Positions 41,730 to 49,836 of a stretch of DNA of 51,060 nucleotides are shown piece by piece. Below the pieces are notes generated by a model. The model ran no database searches and was not told the DNA's origin. It saw only the letters and a list, made by a program, of their open reading frames with translations. Position numbers and translations under genes: made by a program. Numbering within the stretch: the stretch's first letter is position 1; every line of letters starts with the position of its first letter. Source of the DNA: Oscillospiraceae bacterium (GTDB lineage: Bacteria; Bacillota; Clostridia; Christensenellales; Aristaeellaceae); NCBI GenBank assembly GCA_031270865.1, contig JAISWI010000022.1, forward strand, positions 1 to 51,060, in the 5' to 3' direction.

Positions 41730-43445
41730 TCACAACGCCTTCTTTTTAGAAAACCTGCCGCTAAGACGCGACAATCCCGGGAACTGCGACAGGTCGTCGC
41801 GCCGCACCGCGCCTGTCGCCGGGGCGGCTATCACGTACGCCAGCATTCCCGCGCCAACCGCCGTCAATGTCTTTATGGAACTATCAGTACCCAATATGGC
41901 CTGACACGCCAGCACAGCGGCCGCCATGATCAATGTGCACAGGCCTGGCCTTACGATCAGGTCCATCAGGTGGAAGCGCGCGCCCGTGCGCTTCATCGCG
42001 AAGGCCAGGTTGATTGAGGCGACCAGCGCGTAACACGCCAAAGAAGCTATCGGGGCGCCGAATATGTTTATCCCGGGCAGACCGATCAGCAGGTAGTTGA
42101 GGCTGGTCTTGACCGCCGCGCCTATGACGAGCGTCCACATGGGGATACGCTGCAGCCCGACGCCCTGGAGCGCGCCCTCCGCCGCCTGCACCAGTATAAA
42201 CAGCGGTATCGTGAACGCGCCGATAGATAACAACCGGCCAGCCGTGGCGATCTGGTCGGCGGTATAACCGGAATACAGCAGGCGGATGATCGGCGTGGAG
42301 AGCAGCGACATGCCCATCGCGCACGGCAATCCTATCAGGAACGCGAGGCGAAGGCTAAGCAATGTTTGACCGCTAACCTCGGCCTTATCGCCCCGGGCGT
42401 TGGCGGCGGAGATGGTCGGGACGAGGCTCATCGCGACGGCCAGCGCCAGCGCCGTGGGCACGTTCAGCAGCGAGAGCACCGCGCCTGACTGCAATCCGTA
42501 GAGCGTCTGCGCGTCGCCGTGGGAGAATCCAGCCGATATGAGGCGGTTAATGATCATCGCGGAGTCGATGAACCCCAGCGACGGCACGATGGCCGCTCCG
42601 AGCGTGATCGGTACCGCGATGGTCAGCATGCGGAAGAGGACGCTGTGGCGGCGCGGGCTCGCTTTGCCCGCGGAGGGGTATCCTTCGCCCCCTATGTCGC
42701 CTGAGGGCGGAGTCTCCCCAGCGGCGGAGGGGGCGACGGGTACCCCCGCCGAGGGTGGGTCGTCCCCCGTCCCCCCATTCCGCCTCATCCAAACCATCGA
42801 CGAGACGGCCATATATCCCAGCGCGAGCGCCTCGCCTATCGTAATCCCCAGCAGCGCCATAGCCGCGGCCATCGCCACGCCGCCGCGCGCCATCCCCCAC
42901 GCCGCCAGCGGGAAGGATATCACAACCTTCGCCAGCTGCTCTATCAGCTGTGAGATCCCCGTAGGCAGCATCACCCTGTGGCCCTGCATGTACCCGCGGA
43001 ACGCGCTCATAAGCGCGACGATCACTATCGAGGGCGCGATCATCTGGAATCCCATCTTCGCGCTGACGCCCGTGGCCGCGTCCGACGCGCCGATCCGCTC
43101 CGCCAGCCAGCCGCTGCCCATGAGCATAAGCGCGGTCAGCGCCAGCCCGATAGTCCCGACCAGACCCAGCGCGGTGGTTAAGATCTTCTTCGCGCCGCGC
43201 TCGTCGCGGGTGGTCGTCGCCTCCGCGACCATGCGCGATATCGCCACTGGAAGCCCCGCCGTCGAGAGCGTCAGCAGCAGCGTGTATGTCGGGTAAACCG
43301 CCTGGTACAGCCCAATCCCCTGAGCCCCGATCCGCGCCGACAGTTGCACGCGGAACACCATGCCTATGACCTTGCACACAAGCCCGGCCACGCCCAGTAT
43401 CGAGAAGCCGGCGAGCATCGTGCCGCCGCGCCTGTTACCGCCCAT
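41730..43445 (-). CDS. spoVB: SpoVB-type polysaccharide/lipid flippase (MOP superfamily)
   Basis: A 571-residue flippase with about fourteen membrane segments, of the SpoVB/MurJ-like group that moves lipid-linked precursors during spore cortex synthesis. The opening G-T-M-L-A-G-F-S-I-L-G-V-A-G-L-V-C-K-V and R-V-Q-L-S-A-R-I-G-A-Q-G-I-G-L-Y-Q are typical. ATG 43445 is chosen for its GGAGG site 5 nt away; an upstream in-frame ATG at 43556 has none. Residues 224-263 form an extra Pro/Gly/Ser-rich loop after the sixth helix, encoded by a copy of repeat family 2 in frame. The gene starts the run into mazG, as in Bacillus yabM-yabN. Confidence 0.92.
   Translation of the reverse strand: MGGNRRGGTMLAGFSILGVAGLVCKVIGMVFRVQLSARIGAQGIGLYQAVYPTYTLLLTLSTAGLPVAISRMVAEATTTRDERGAKKILTTALGLVGTIGLALTALMLMGSGWLAERIGASDAATGVSAKMGFQMIAPSIVIVALMSAFRGYMQGHRVMLPTGISQLIEQLAKVVISFPLAAWGMARGGVAMAAAMALLGITIGEALALGYMAVSSMVWMRRNGGTGDDPPSAGVPVAPSAAGETPPSGDIGGEGYPSAGKASPRRHSVLFRMLTIAVPITLGAAIVPSLGFIDSAMIINRLISAGFSHGDAQTLYGLQSGAVLSLLNVPTALALAVAMSLVPTISAANARGDKAEVSGQTLLSLRLAFLIGLPCAMGMSLLSTPIIRLLYSGYTADQIATAGRLLSIGAFTIPLFILVQAAEGALQGVGLQRIPMWTLVIGAAVKTSLNYLLIGLPGINIFGAPIASLACYALVASINLAFAMKRTGARFHLMDLIVRPGLCTLIMAAAVLACQAILGTDSSIKTLTAVGAGMLAYVIAAPATGAVRRDDLSQFPGLSRLSGRFSKKKAL
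42685..42719. repeat. Repeat family 2 unit inside spoVB
   Basis: The stretch reads TCGCCCCCTATGTCGCCTGA followed by GGGCGGAGTCTCCCC. It matches most positions of the intergenic unit at about 31946-31980 and of those at 46755-46823. A further GC-rich inverted part (to about 42770) belongs to the same insertion. It codes in frame for the low-complexity loop of the flippase. Confidence 0.65.
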
Positions 43446-43597
43446 CCAAGCCTCCAGCGGACATGCCAATTTCTGACAGCCCGTCTTGATATTTAACGTT
43501 GAAACCGGCGCTGCGTGTCCCTTACCGTCGGAAAATGGCATGTGCTTCGTCCCCAAAGAATAGATTCATACTGCCATGACGGTATGACATGGAACCC

Positions 43598-43649
43598 GCG
43601 CGGGCTTATTATAGCCGCTTATCCTGGAAACTACAAGCCCGCGCGTTTT
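43598..43649 (+). terminator. Terminator-like hairpin in the leader of the first thioester-domain gene
   Basis: A perfect 10-bp stem, GCGCGGGCTT (43598-43607) with AAGCCCGCGC (43635-43644), a 27-nt loop, and GTTTTATT straight after. It lies 25-75 nt before the GTG start, so it could stop or weaken transcripts entering the gene. Confidence 0.5.
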
Positions 43650-43673
43650 ATTCAGCCCGAAGGAAGTGATATT

Positions 43674-46600
43674 GTGCCAAGACAGCGCCGCCACAACCCG
43701 CCGGATACCGAACAGCTCGAGCCGATGTTGGAGGACACGCCGCGCCCCAGCGACGCGGACGCGGTAGTATACCCGCGCCGAAGGAACCAGGCCCGCGCGT
43801 TGAGGGACGCGGCGCTAAACGCCCTGCCGGACACGGCGCGGGCGGTGGAAGGGCCGACGTTCGACGATGATACGGAATGCTTCAGGCTGGATCAGGACAC
43901 ATCGTGCCTTAGATACATACTAAGGGGCAAAACCTTGGGCAACCTCTACGACGGCAGTCTGGGCGAGATAACGTTTAACCTGGAGATGCCGCGGACGCTG
44001 GAGGAAGCGGAAGCGCAGGGCGGATGCGTCGACCTGCGCGGGTATGTCCGTGGCCCGAAGGGGAATAACCCAGCGGAGTGGGCGCAGTGGTATATGAATC
44101 AGGAACAGCAGCGCCGGCTGGACGAATTGACCGCCCGGTATAAGGCCGAGTTCGAGGAAAACCAGTTCAGCTGCGTAGGGCCGCTCGCGGATTACCAGAA
44201 AGTGGCGGACGCGCAATGCGAGGAACCCGCCATGTTCAGGTCATACAATCCCTTCGACGCGTACGTCGCGGCGCGTGAGGCGGAGGGCGCCCGCTCCCTC
44301 GCCGCCGCCGAACAAGCGCTTAACCCCTACGGCGGTTATCTGGGCGAGGATGGCGACGCGGATGTTTCTTACGGCCCGTACCTTGAGATCGAGCCATACA
44401 TCACCCCGGGCGAGAGGGTCAACGAATACCTTCAGCGCGTGTACAACGACGCCACGATCACCGACGCCGAGATGCTGCAGATTGCCCAACTGCTCGAGCA
44501 GCGTCCCCAACTGCGCCAGAGCCCGTACTCCGGGGACACCCCCGGCACCCGCGACCCGATCATCGCCGGAGCGGGTTTCGGCGCGACGCTGTGCATGTCG
44601 TATTACCCGTGCACCAACGATAATTCCTGCCGAGGCGTATGCCGCCTCGACCCATGTATATATTACGAGGATTCATGCGGGGGCACCGTGTATATCCACC
44701 CTCCAGGCATCGCGTACTACGAGCCGGCCGGCAATGAGGTCGTCGGATGGGGCGACCAGAACAAGGGCGACCTCTTCCAGGCGAGAATGGATAGATGCTA
44801 CTTTGAGTGCATCAGGCGGCGCAGGGAGGCAAACCCGTCGATGAATCCCCCGCTGACCGAAGACGAGATAAGGGAGTTATGCGAACCGGAACGCTGCCTG
44901 CCCGCCTACTGCCTGGATCACCACCTGGCCAGCCCGGATTGGGATTTCAGTATAACATCCGACAATCCGAGGGACGCGTTGGCAGGACGATCGGACGCGG
45001 ATATCTGCAGGGTCGCGTGGGTGCTGGCGAACGGCTGGGGCGTTGACGACAACGACATTGAATGGTGGGAAGCGATGACGGGCTCGATACTGCCCAACAA
45101 CGGCTACGGCTCCGCCCCGCTGTCCGTCCCCAACGACACCTGCGACGGCAGGTACGGCAACTGGCGCGGCAAGCCCTGCGCGTTCGCGCGGATAGTCACC
45201 CAGATGGCAGTGTGGGCCGTCCAGAGCGAAGCGATTAATAAAGTAGCCACCGGCGGGATTTTCGTGATAATCTGCCCTCCGTTCGCGCAAAACCCCGGCA
45301 ACTACACAATGGGGCAGGGGCCGTTCAGGGAAACGCTGGACAGAGCGTTCAAAAACCTAGTGGACGGCGCGTTCGCGTACGCTGAGGAGAGCGATTGCCT
45401 GGACCGCATAGGCGAGAACGCTGACGATTACTTCGAAGGCCCGACGGTAATCTCCGAGTACCCCACCGGTGATCTGGAAAAAGGCTTGAGCGCGATCACG
45501 CCGTACCCACCGCGCTCGCTGCGCGACCTGAACCTGCCCGTGGTATCCAACTGCAACGCCGACGCGCAGTCCATCTCGGCATGCGCCACGGATACCCAGC
45601 ACCTGTTCTGGACGGCGATTCCCAACGAGGTGCGCGTGGTATGCGGGCGCGTGCTGGTGGGGCCGTTCCGTCTGCACTCGACGGTCGGCTCCGTCAACTC
45701 GCCCAAGTGGGAAATCAAGAATACCTGCGGATGCAACGAGAGCGCGACAAACCCCGAATATGACGAGACCAGCACACGCTGCGCCCCGGGCGGCGACTGG
45801 TATCACACCATGCACTGCTCCAGGCTGTTTTCCTTTACCGACTACTGCGCGAACCCTATCTGCTGCGACGCGGGATCGTTCGACGCGGGGGTCAAACTCC
45901 CCGACGAGCCGTGCTTGGATACGGATTTCTACGTCGCCGCCAGAATAACGGGCCGATACATGTGCTTTACTCTGTGCGCAGAGATACAGTATAAGCAGAT
46001 TGAAGTGCTGATGTTCCCAAACGCTAGGCAATCGATCGGCGCGAGGTGCCCGAACGCCGCGATCAACCCGGAGGTGGCGTGCGTCTGTGTATGCGTGGAG
46101 ACCCCGCAGGAGGAACCCGCGCCCGACCTGTTCCCGCCCCCGGCGATCTTCCCGCCGCCGCCGGAACCGCTGCGCATACCCACGCCCCAGCAGGTCATGC
46201 CCCAGCCGTTCCTGATCGCGCCGCCGCCTCCTCCAAGACCGCCAAGGCCGCCGGAGTTCCCGCCGCCGATAGTGATACCGCCGCCCCCGCCGCCCCCGCC
46301 GATGCCGCCGAGGGTGGTGCAGCCGGTCATCATACCGCCGCCAGCGCCGCCGCTGCCGCCGGAACGTATGCCGCCATGCGACCCGATCATAGTCACGCCG
46401 CCGCCGCCGTGTCCGACGCTGCCGGAGATACCGCCCCCTGCCCCGGTGATCGTCGCGCCGCCCGTGAACCTGCGCGAGAGTGTGATACTGCCGCCGATGC
46501 CGCCTCTGCCCCCATCGATGCGCGGGGCGCGTCCGGCGCGGCTGCCCCGTGGGGTATCGCCGCAGGAGACCCGTCCGCCATGGCCGCCAAGACCTGTCGG

Positions 46601-46703
46601 GCCGATCAACGGAGCGCCGCCGCCGATGCCGGGGTATGAGGCCCCGCCCATACCGGGCATGCCACCGCCGTGGCCGGTTACCCCGCCGCCAACAAAGAGG
46701 TGA
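43674..46703 (+). CDS. Large Cys-rich protein with TQxA thioester-like domain and poly-proline tail
   Basis: A 1009-residue protein, paralogue of the one at 47004. Residues about 405-515 resemble a Gram-positive thioester (TED/TQXA) domain: A-Y-C413-L-D, then A-W-V-L-A-N-G-W-G, and I-V-T-Q510-M-A-V-W. C413 and Q510 are the likely thioester pair. A Cys-rich domain follows (about 640-810: V-V-C-G-R-V-L-V-G-P-F, C-G-C, F-T-D-Y-C, C-V-C-V-C-V-E), then about 200 residues of Pro-rich tail. No signal peptide, membrane helix or LPXTG is present, unlike known TED adhesins. GTG 43674 has GGAAG 8-12 nt upstream. Spore-coat or exosporium location is inferred from this and from spoVB being the divergent neighbour. 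Confidence 0.8.
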   Translation: MPRQRRHNPPDTEQLEPMLEDTPRPSDADAVVYPRRRNQARALRDAALNALPDTARAVEGPTFDDDTECFRLDQDTSCLRYILRGKTLGNLYDGSLGEITFNLEMPRTLEEAEAQGGCVDLRGYVRGPKGNNPAEWAQWYMNQEQQRRLDELTARYKAEFEENQFSCVGPLADYQKVADAQCEEPAMFRSYNPFDAYVAAREAEGARSLAAAEQALNPYGGYLGEDGDADVSYGPYLEIEPYITPGERVNEYLQRVYNDATITDAEMLQIAQLLEQRPQLRQSPYSGDTPGTRDPIIAGAGFGATLCMSYYPCTNDNSCRGVCRLDPCIYYEDSCGGTVYIHPPGIAYYEPAGNEVVGWGDQNKGDLFQARMDRCYFECIRRRREANPSMNPPLTEDEIRELCEPERCLPAYCLDHHLASPDWDFSITSDNPRDALAGRSDADICRVAWVLANGWGVDDNDIEWWEAMTGSILPNNGYGSAPLSVPNDTCDGRYGNWRGKPCAFARIVTQMAVWAVQSEAINKVATGGIFVIICPPFAQNPGNYTMGQGPFRETLDRAFKNLVDGAFAYAEESDCLDRIGENADDYFEGPTVISEYPTGDLEKGLSAITPYPPRSLRDLNLPVVSNCNADAQSISACATDTQHLFWTAIPNEVRVVCGRVLVGPFRLHSTVGSVNSPKWEIKNTCGCNESATNPEYDETSTRCAPGGDWYHTMHCSRLFSFTDYCANPICCDAGSFDAGVKLPDEPCLDTDFYVAARITGRYMCFTLCAEIQYKQIEVLMFPNARQSIGARCPNAAINPEVACVCVCVETPQEEPAPDLFPPPAIFPPPPEPLRIPTPQQVMPQPFLIAPPPPPRPPRPPEFPPPIVIPPPPPPPPMPPRVVQPVIIPPPAPPLPPERMPPCDPIIVTPPPPCPTLPEIPPPAPVIVAPPVNLRESVILPPMPPLPPSMRGARPARLPRGVSPQETRPPWPPRPVGPINGAPPPMPGYEAPPIPGMPPPWPVTPPPTKR

Positions 46704-46710
46704 GGCGGGA

Positions 46711-46823
46711 GGGGGGGGGGGCGCCTTCCTCTGTCACCTGCGGATGGTAAGGCATCGCCCCCTCTGTCGCTTCGGGTGGTAAGGCATCGCCCCCTCTGCT
46801 ACCTGCGGGCGACGCGAATCCCC
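46711..46823. repeat. G11 tract and tandem family 2 repeat units between the two large genes
   Basis: The 300 bp from 46704 to 47003 hold no gene. Eight nt after the stop is a run of eleven G (46711-46721). It is followed by two tandem units beginning AAGGCATCGCCCCCTCTG (46749-46779 and 46781-46823) and a more degraded tail of the same word to about 46910. The units match those at 31900-31989 and 42685-42719. Confidence 0.7.
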
Positions 46824-46948
46824 TTTCCATAGGCAGAGGGCGCAACGCGTATCCCCCATCGCGGACCAGAGGGCGCGTCGCGAATCCCCCTCCAACGCAG
46901 ACCACCGGAACCTCCCATCCCCCACGTCATGAGACATGTTTTCGACAG

Positions 46949-46956
46949 CATACACT
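46949..46956 (+). promoter_or_regulatory. Possible mother-cell (sigma-E-type) -10 box
   Basis: CATACACT fits the sigma-E -10 pattern CATACAnT and lies about 48 nt before the ATG at 47004. No good -35 match is seen at the right distance, so this is weak. A similar CATACT stands at 43567-43572 before the first large gene. Confidence 0.25.
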
Positions 46957-47003
46957 TAATCCGCGATACTAACCGGAATTTTCAGCCTAAGGAGTGGTCG
47001 CTT

Positions 47004-49661
47004 ATGCCGTGCAACGTTACCCGGAGCAGTGACAGGGTCAATCCGTCCGCGGGTCAATCGCCTTCCGGATACCCCAGCGCGGTGGCGGTCAACGCGACGC
47101 CCCTGAAGGGCGGTAAGCGGCAATCCAGCCTCAACATGTTCGGCAAGACCGACGCGTACGTCGTCCGCCCGCCTAACGCGCCTCCGCAAACCAACCGCCG
47201 GGTAATCGGCGGCTCGCCGCGCGTGATGAGCAACCCGTTCATGGCCCCCTACAACAACGGCGCGGACCAGCTTTCAATGGACATGGCCGACCGCCGCGCG
47301 ATTATCCTCAACAACGCTTACATCAACTCGTATACCACCGAGCAGATACTGCGCGACTCCCAGCCCAAGAACCCACCGGCTGAACTGACCAACAAGCCCA
47401 TCATAGGCGACGCGGGGCTTGCCACATCAACCATCATGGCCTCGCCCAAGAACTCGTCATGCTCGCTGCACGGGTACACGCTGAAGATCCCGTCCTCGCT
47501 GGACGACGTCACCGGGGAGGAGGATCCGCCGGGCGAGATAGACATCGTGCCGACCGCCGGGGATACCGAGGGATGCGTCCCGCCGATTTACTACATGGCG
47601 CCGTTTATCCCGCCAGTGGTGTCCGACGGGGGCTGCGCCGCCGCCGACTATCCCGCCTCCGGCGACCGTACGCGCGGCTACGACAGCCGCAGGGCCCGCG
47701 TCCCGCTCAGCGACCGCGCCCCAAGCGTACTGTGCGCCGTGTCATGGCTGCTGGCCAACGGCTACGGGTTGGGCACCGACCTTACCGAATGGCAAACCAA
47801 GCTGGCCGCGCCCGACATAGATCAGTATGAGGCGCAGTATATCACCCAGGCCGCGATATGGATAACAGAGGGCGTACTGCCGGAAGGATCGGCGTTCGCG
47901 CCGTGCGGCGAGGATTTCACGGGCGACCCGGAGCTGACACAGCAGAATGAGGCGCTGCTTAAACTGATAAGCATGGCCCGCGAGTACGCGGCGGATAACG
48001 AGTGCGAGCGCAACACCGGCGACCCCATCACAGGGATCAGCACGCCGCGGGGCGGCGCGTACCGCGGCCCGAAAACCGGAAGTCTCGCGCGGATGACCCC
48101 CACCGAGCATTCCGGCGCGCCGGCGCCGCTCTACCAGCGCGCCCCCGCCAGCGTCAGCCAGCTTAACACCTGCAGCGCTGACGGCACCCAGGTATGCGCG
48201 AAGTTCCTCGACCAGACCGCCGGGCGCGGCAGGCTGTCTCACCTGATACCGGGCAGGGATATAACGGTGCGCATCGTGTGCGGGCGGCTGCTGGTCGGGC
48301 CGTTCCGCTCATGCTCCCCTGTCGCGAAGGTCGTCGCCGCGTGCGGGTGCATGAACGGATTCTCATACGCGTTCACCGACTATTGCGGAAACCCGATCTA
48401 CCACAAGGTTTGCATTGATAACAGCGGCCAGCCCGTCGACCCGGGCTCCAGCGAGGTGGACTGTCTTACCGGCTTCGCGGACCCGATCTCCTGCCTGGGC
48501 GGGACGATCTGCATGCGCTGCAACGTCAACCTGGAGGGCATCGACGCGGGGAACAGGCCCAACTGCCAGGAATTCTACATCGCGTTCCGCATCACGCAGA
48601 AATACTTATGTTTCCAGATATGTTCCGAGTGCACGCAGACACGCAGCGTCGTGTGGTTCCTGGAGGATCCAGCGGACGGGCGGCAGGCGGGCATGCGCCT
48701 TAGCGACGAGTGCAACTACTGGCAGCAGATCATCGAGACCACATGCACATGCGTTTGCGTAGAGCTGCCCATCAACGAGCCGGAGACCGAGCCCGTCCAC
48801 CTCAGCTACCCGCCTATCATTTACCCGCAGACCAAGGCCCCGGTAATCATTGAGGAAGCGTCGTCCTGCCCGATCATGCCGGAGCCGATAGTGTTCCTAT
48901 CGCCGCCGCCGCCCGATCCGCCGGAGCCGCCGACATTCCCGCCGCCCGTGCTGCTGCCGCCGCCGCAGAGACCAGCGCAGCCGCTGCCGACCATATTCGC
49001 GCCGCCCATCGTCATGCCGCAGAAGAAACCCGTCAGGCCCGACCCGATTCCGCCACCGCCCAGGCCGATATTGGAGGCCCCGCGCCCGCCCGCGCCGGTA
49101 TTGCCGCCGCTGCCGCTGCCGCCGCCAGTCGTCATTACGCCCGTGCGGACGATCCAGCGCCCGGTCATGCTGCCGCCGCCGCCACCCATCCCGGCCAGCG
49201 CGGTTGGGGCAAGGCCAGCCGCCGTGGGCGAGCCGCCGCCGCCATGCAAGCCCGAGCCGCAATGCAATCCATGCGACCTGAACGCCAAGATACCCCTGCA
49301 GGCTGTGATGAACCCGCGGCAGCTGGAGCAGTTCCTGAACCCACAGCCGCAGGTAACACGCAGCGGGATCGGCAGCTTCGTACAGCCGGGCGCGCCGCCA
49401 GCCGGGGTGATACCGCCCCACTACGAGGGCGAATGCGGCGTGGCATGCGGCGAGACGCCCGTGCTGCCGCCATACCCGGGAACGGTGGGGGGAGTTCCAA
49501 CAGACCCGATACGGCTCAGGCCTATTCCGGCGGGCCCGCCAGCTATGCCGGGTTCGCCCGGATCACCCATGGGGATACCGCCGTCGCAGCCGCCGTTCTA
49601 CGCGCCAGGCAATACGGCAAGGCGGCAGACAGTCGCCTTCCCGCCCGGCGTGAACCGCTGA
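47004..49661 (+). CDS. Second large Cys-rich protein with TQxA thioester-like domain and poly-proline tail
   Basis: An 885-residue paralogue of the preceding gene product. The thioester-like region (about 205-290) has C-A-V-S-W-L-L-A-N-G-Y-G and Y-I-T-Q282-A-A-I-W. The partner Cys is unsure: C211 (G-G-C-A-A-A-D-Y), C191 or C153. The Cys-rich domain (about 420-590) repeats the paralogue's marks: I-V-C-G-R-L-L-V-G-P-F, C-G-C, F-T-D-Y-C-G-N-P-I, F-R-I-T-Q-K-Y-L-C-F and C-T-C-V-C-V-E-L-P. The Pro-rich tail (about 590-740) is followed by a 140-residue end segment with more Cys (C-K-P-E-P-Q-C-N-P-C-D). No signal peptide or anchor. ATG 47004 has AAGGAG 10 nt upstream. Probably spore-surface protein; inference. 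Confidence 0.8.
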   Translation: MPCNVTRSSDRVNPSAGQSPSGYPSAVAVNATPLKGGKRQSSLNMFGKTDAYVVRPPNAPPQTNRRVIGGSPRVMSNPFMAPYNNGADQLSMDMADRRAIILNNAYINSYTTEQILRDSQPKNPPAELTNKPIIGDAGLATSTIMASPKNSSCSLHGYTLKIPSSLDDVTGEEDPPGEIDIVPTAGDTEGCVPPIYYMAPFIPPVVSDGGCAAADYPASGDRTRGYDSRRARVPLSDRAPSVLCAVSWLLANGYGLGTDLTEWQTKLAAPDIDQYEAQYITQAAIWITEGVLPEGSAFAPCGEDFTGDPELTQQNEALLKLISMAREYAADNECERNTGDPITGISTPRGGAYRGPKTGSLARMTPTEHSGAPAPLYQRAPASVSQLNTCSADGTQVCAKFLDQTAGRGRLSHLIPGRDITVRIVCGRLLVGPFRSCSPVAKVVAACGCMNGFSYAFTDYCGNPIYHKVCIDNSGQPVDPGSSEVDCLTGFADPISCLGGTICMRCNVNLEGIDAGNRPNCQEFYIAFRITQKYLCFQICSECTQTRSVVWFLEDPADGRQAGMRLSDECNYWQQIIETTCTCVCVELPINEPETEPVHLSYPPIIYPQTKAPVIIEEASSCPIMPEPIVFLSPPPPDPPEPPTFPPPVLLPPPQRPAQPLPTIFAPPIVMPQKKPVRPDPIPPPPRPILEAPRPPAPVLPPLPLPPPVVITPVRTIQRPVMLPPPPPIPASAVGARPAAVGEPPPPCKPEPQCNPCDLNAKIPLQAVMNPRQLEQFLNPQPQVTRSGIGSFVQPGAPPAGVIPPHYEGECGVACGETPVLPPYPGTVGGVPTDPIRLRPIPAGPPAMPGSPGSPMGIPPSQPPFYAPGNTARRQTVAFPPGVNR

Positions 49662-49684
49662 CAACGGATAACGCTCGTTGAGGG

Positions 49685-49721
49685 AAATGCAGGAATCGTT
49701 AGAGTTCCTGCATTTTCTTGT
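49685..49721 (+). terminator. Rho-independent terminator after the second large gene
   Basis: A perfect 11-bp stem (49685-49695 with 49705-49715), a 9-nt loop and a T-rich tail, starting 24 nt past the stop codon. Confidence 0.85.
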
Positions 49722-49741
49722 TGGATATGGTAAAACAACGC

Positions 49742-49770
49742 TTGCTTCCGCGCGAAGTTTGCGGTATAAT
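49742..49770 (+). promoter_or_regulatory. Predicted sigma-A-type promoter of the 49837 gene
   Basis: TTGCTT (49742-49747), a 17-nt spacer and a perfect TATAAT (49765-49770). Transcript start near 49777, about 60 nt before the ATG. Confidence 0.6.
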
Positions 49771-49836
49771 ATACGCGTTAATCGTCTGTAAACCGCCCCG
49801 GTGGGCTGCACGGATTTGAATGGAGGGACTTGCGGC

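Noticed and set aside
46046..46639. Long open frames on the opposite strand and other frames across the Pro-rich tails
   Set aside because: These are mirror products of CCG/CCC-rich coding (Gly-rich or Ala-rich shadows). The plus-frame reading has Cys motifs conserved between paralogues.
46678..46955. Minus-strand open frames of 73-75 codons between the two large genes
   Set aside because: They are translations of the tandem GC-rich repeat units, with no ribosome site or domain.
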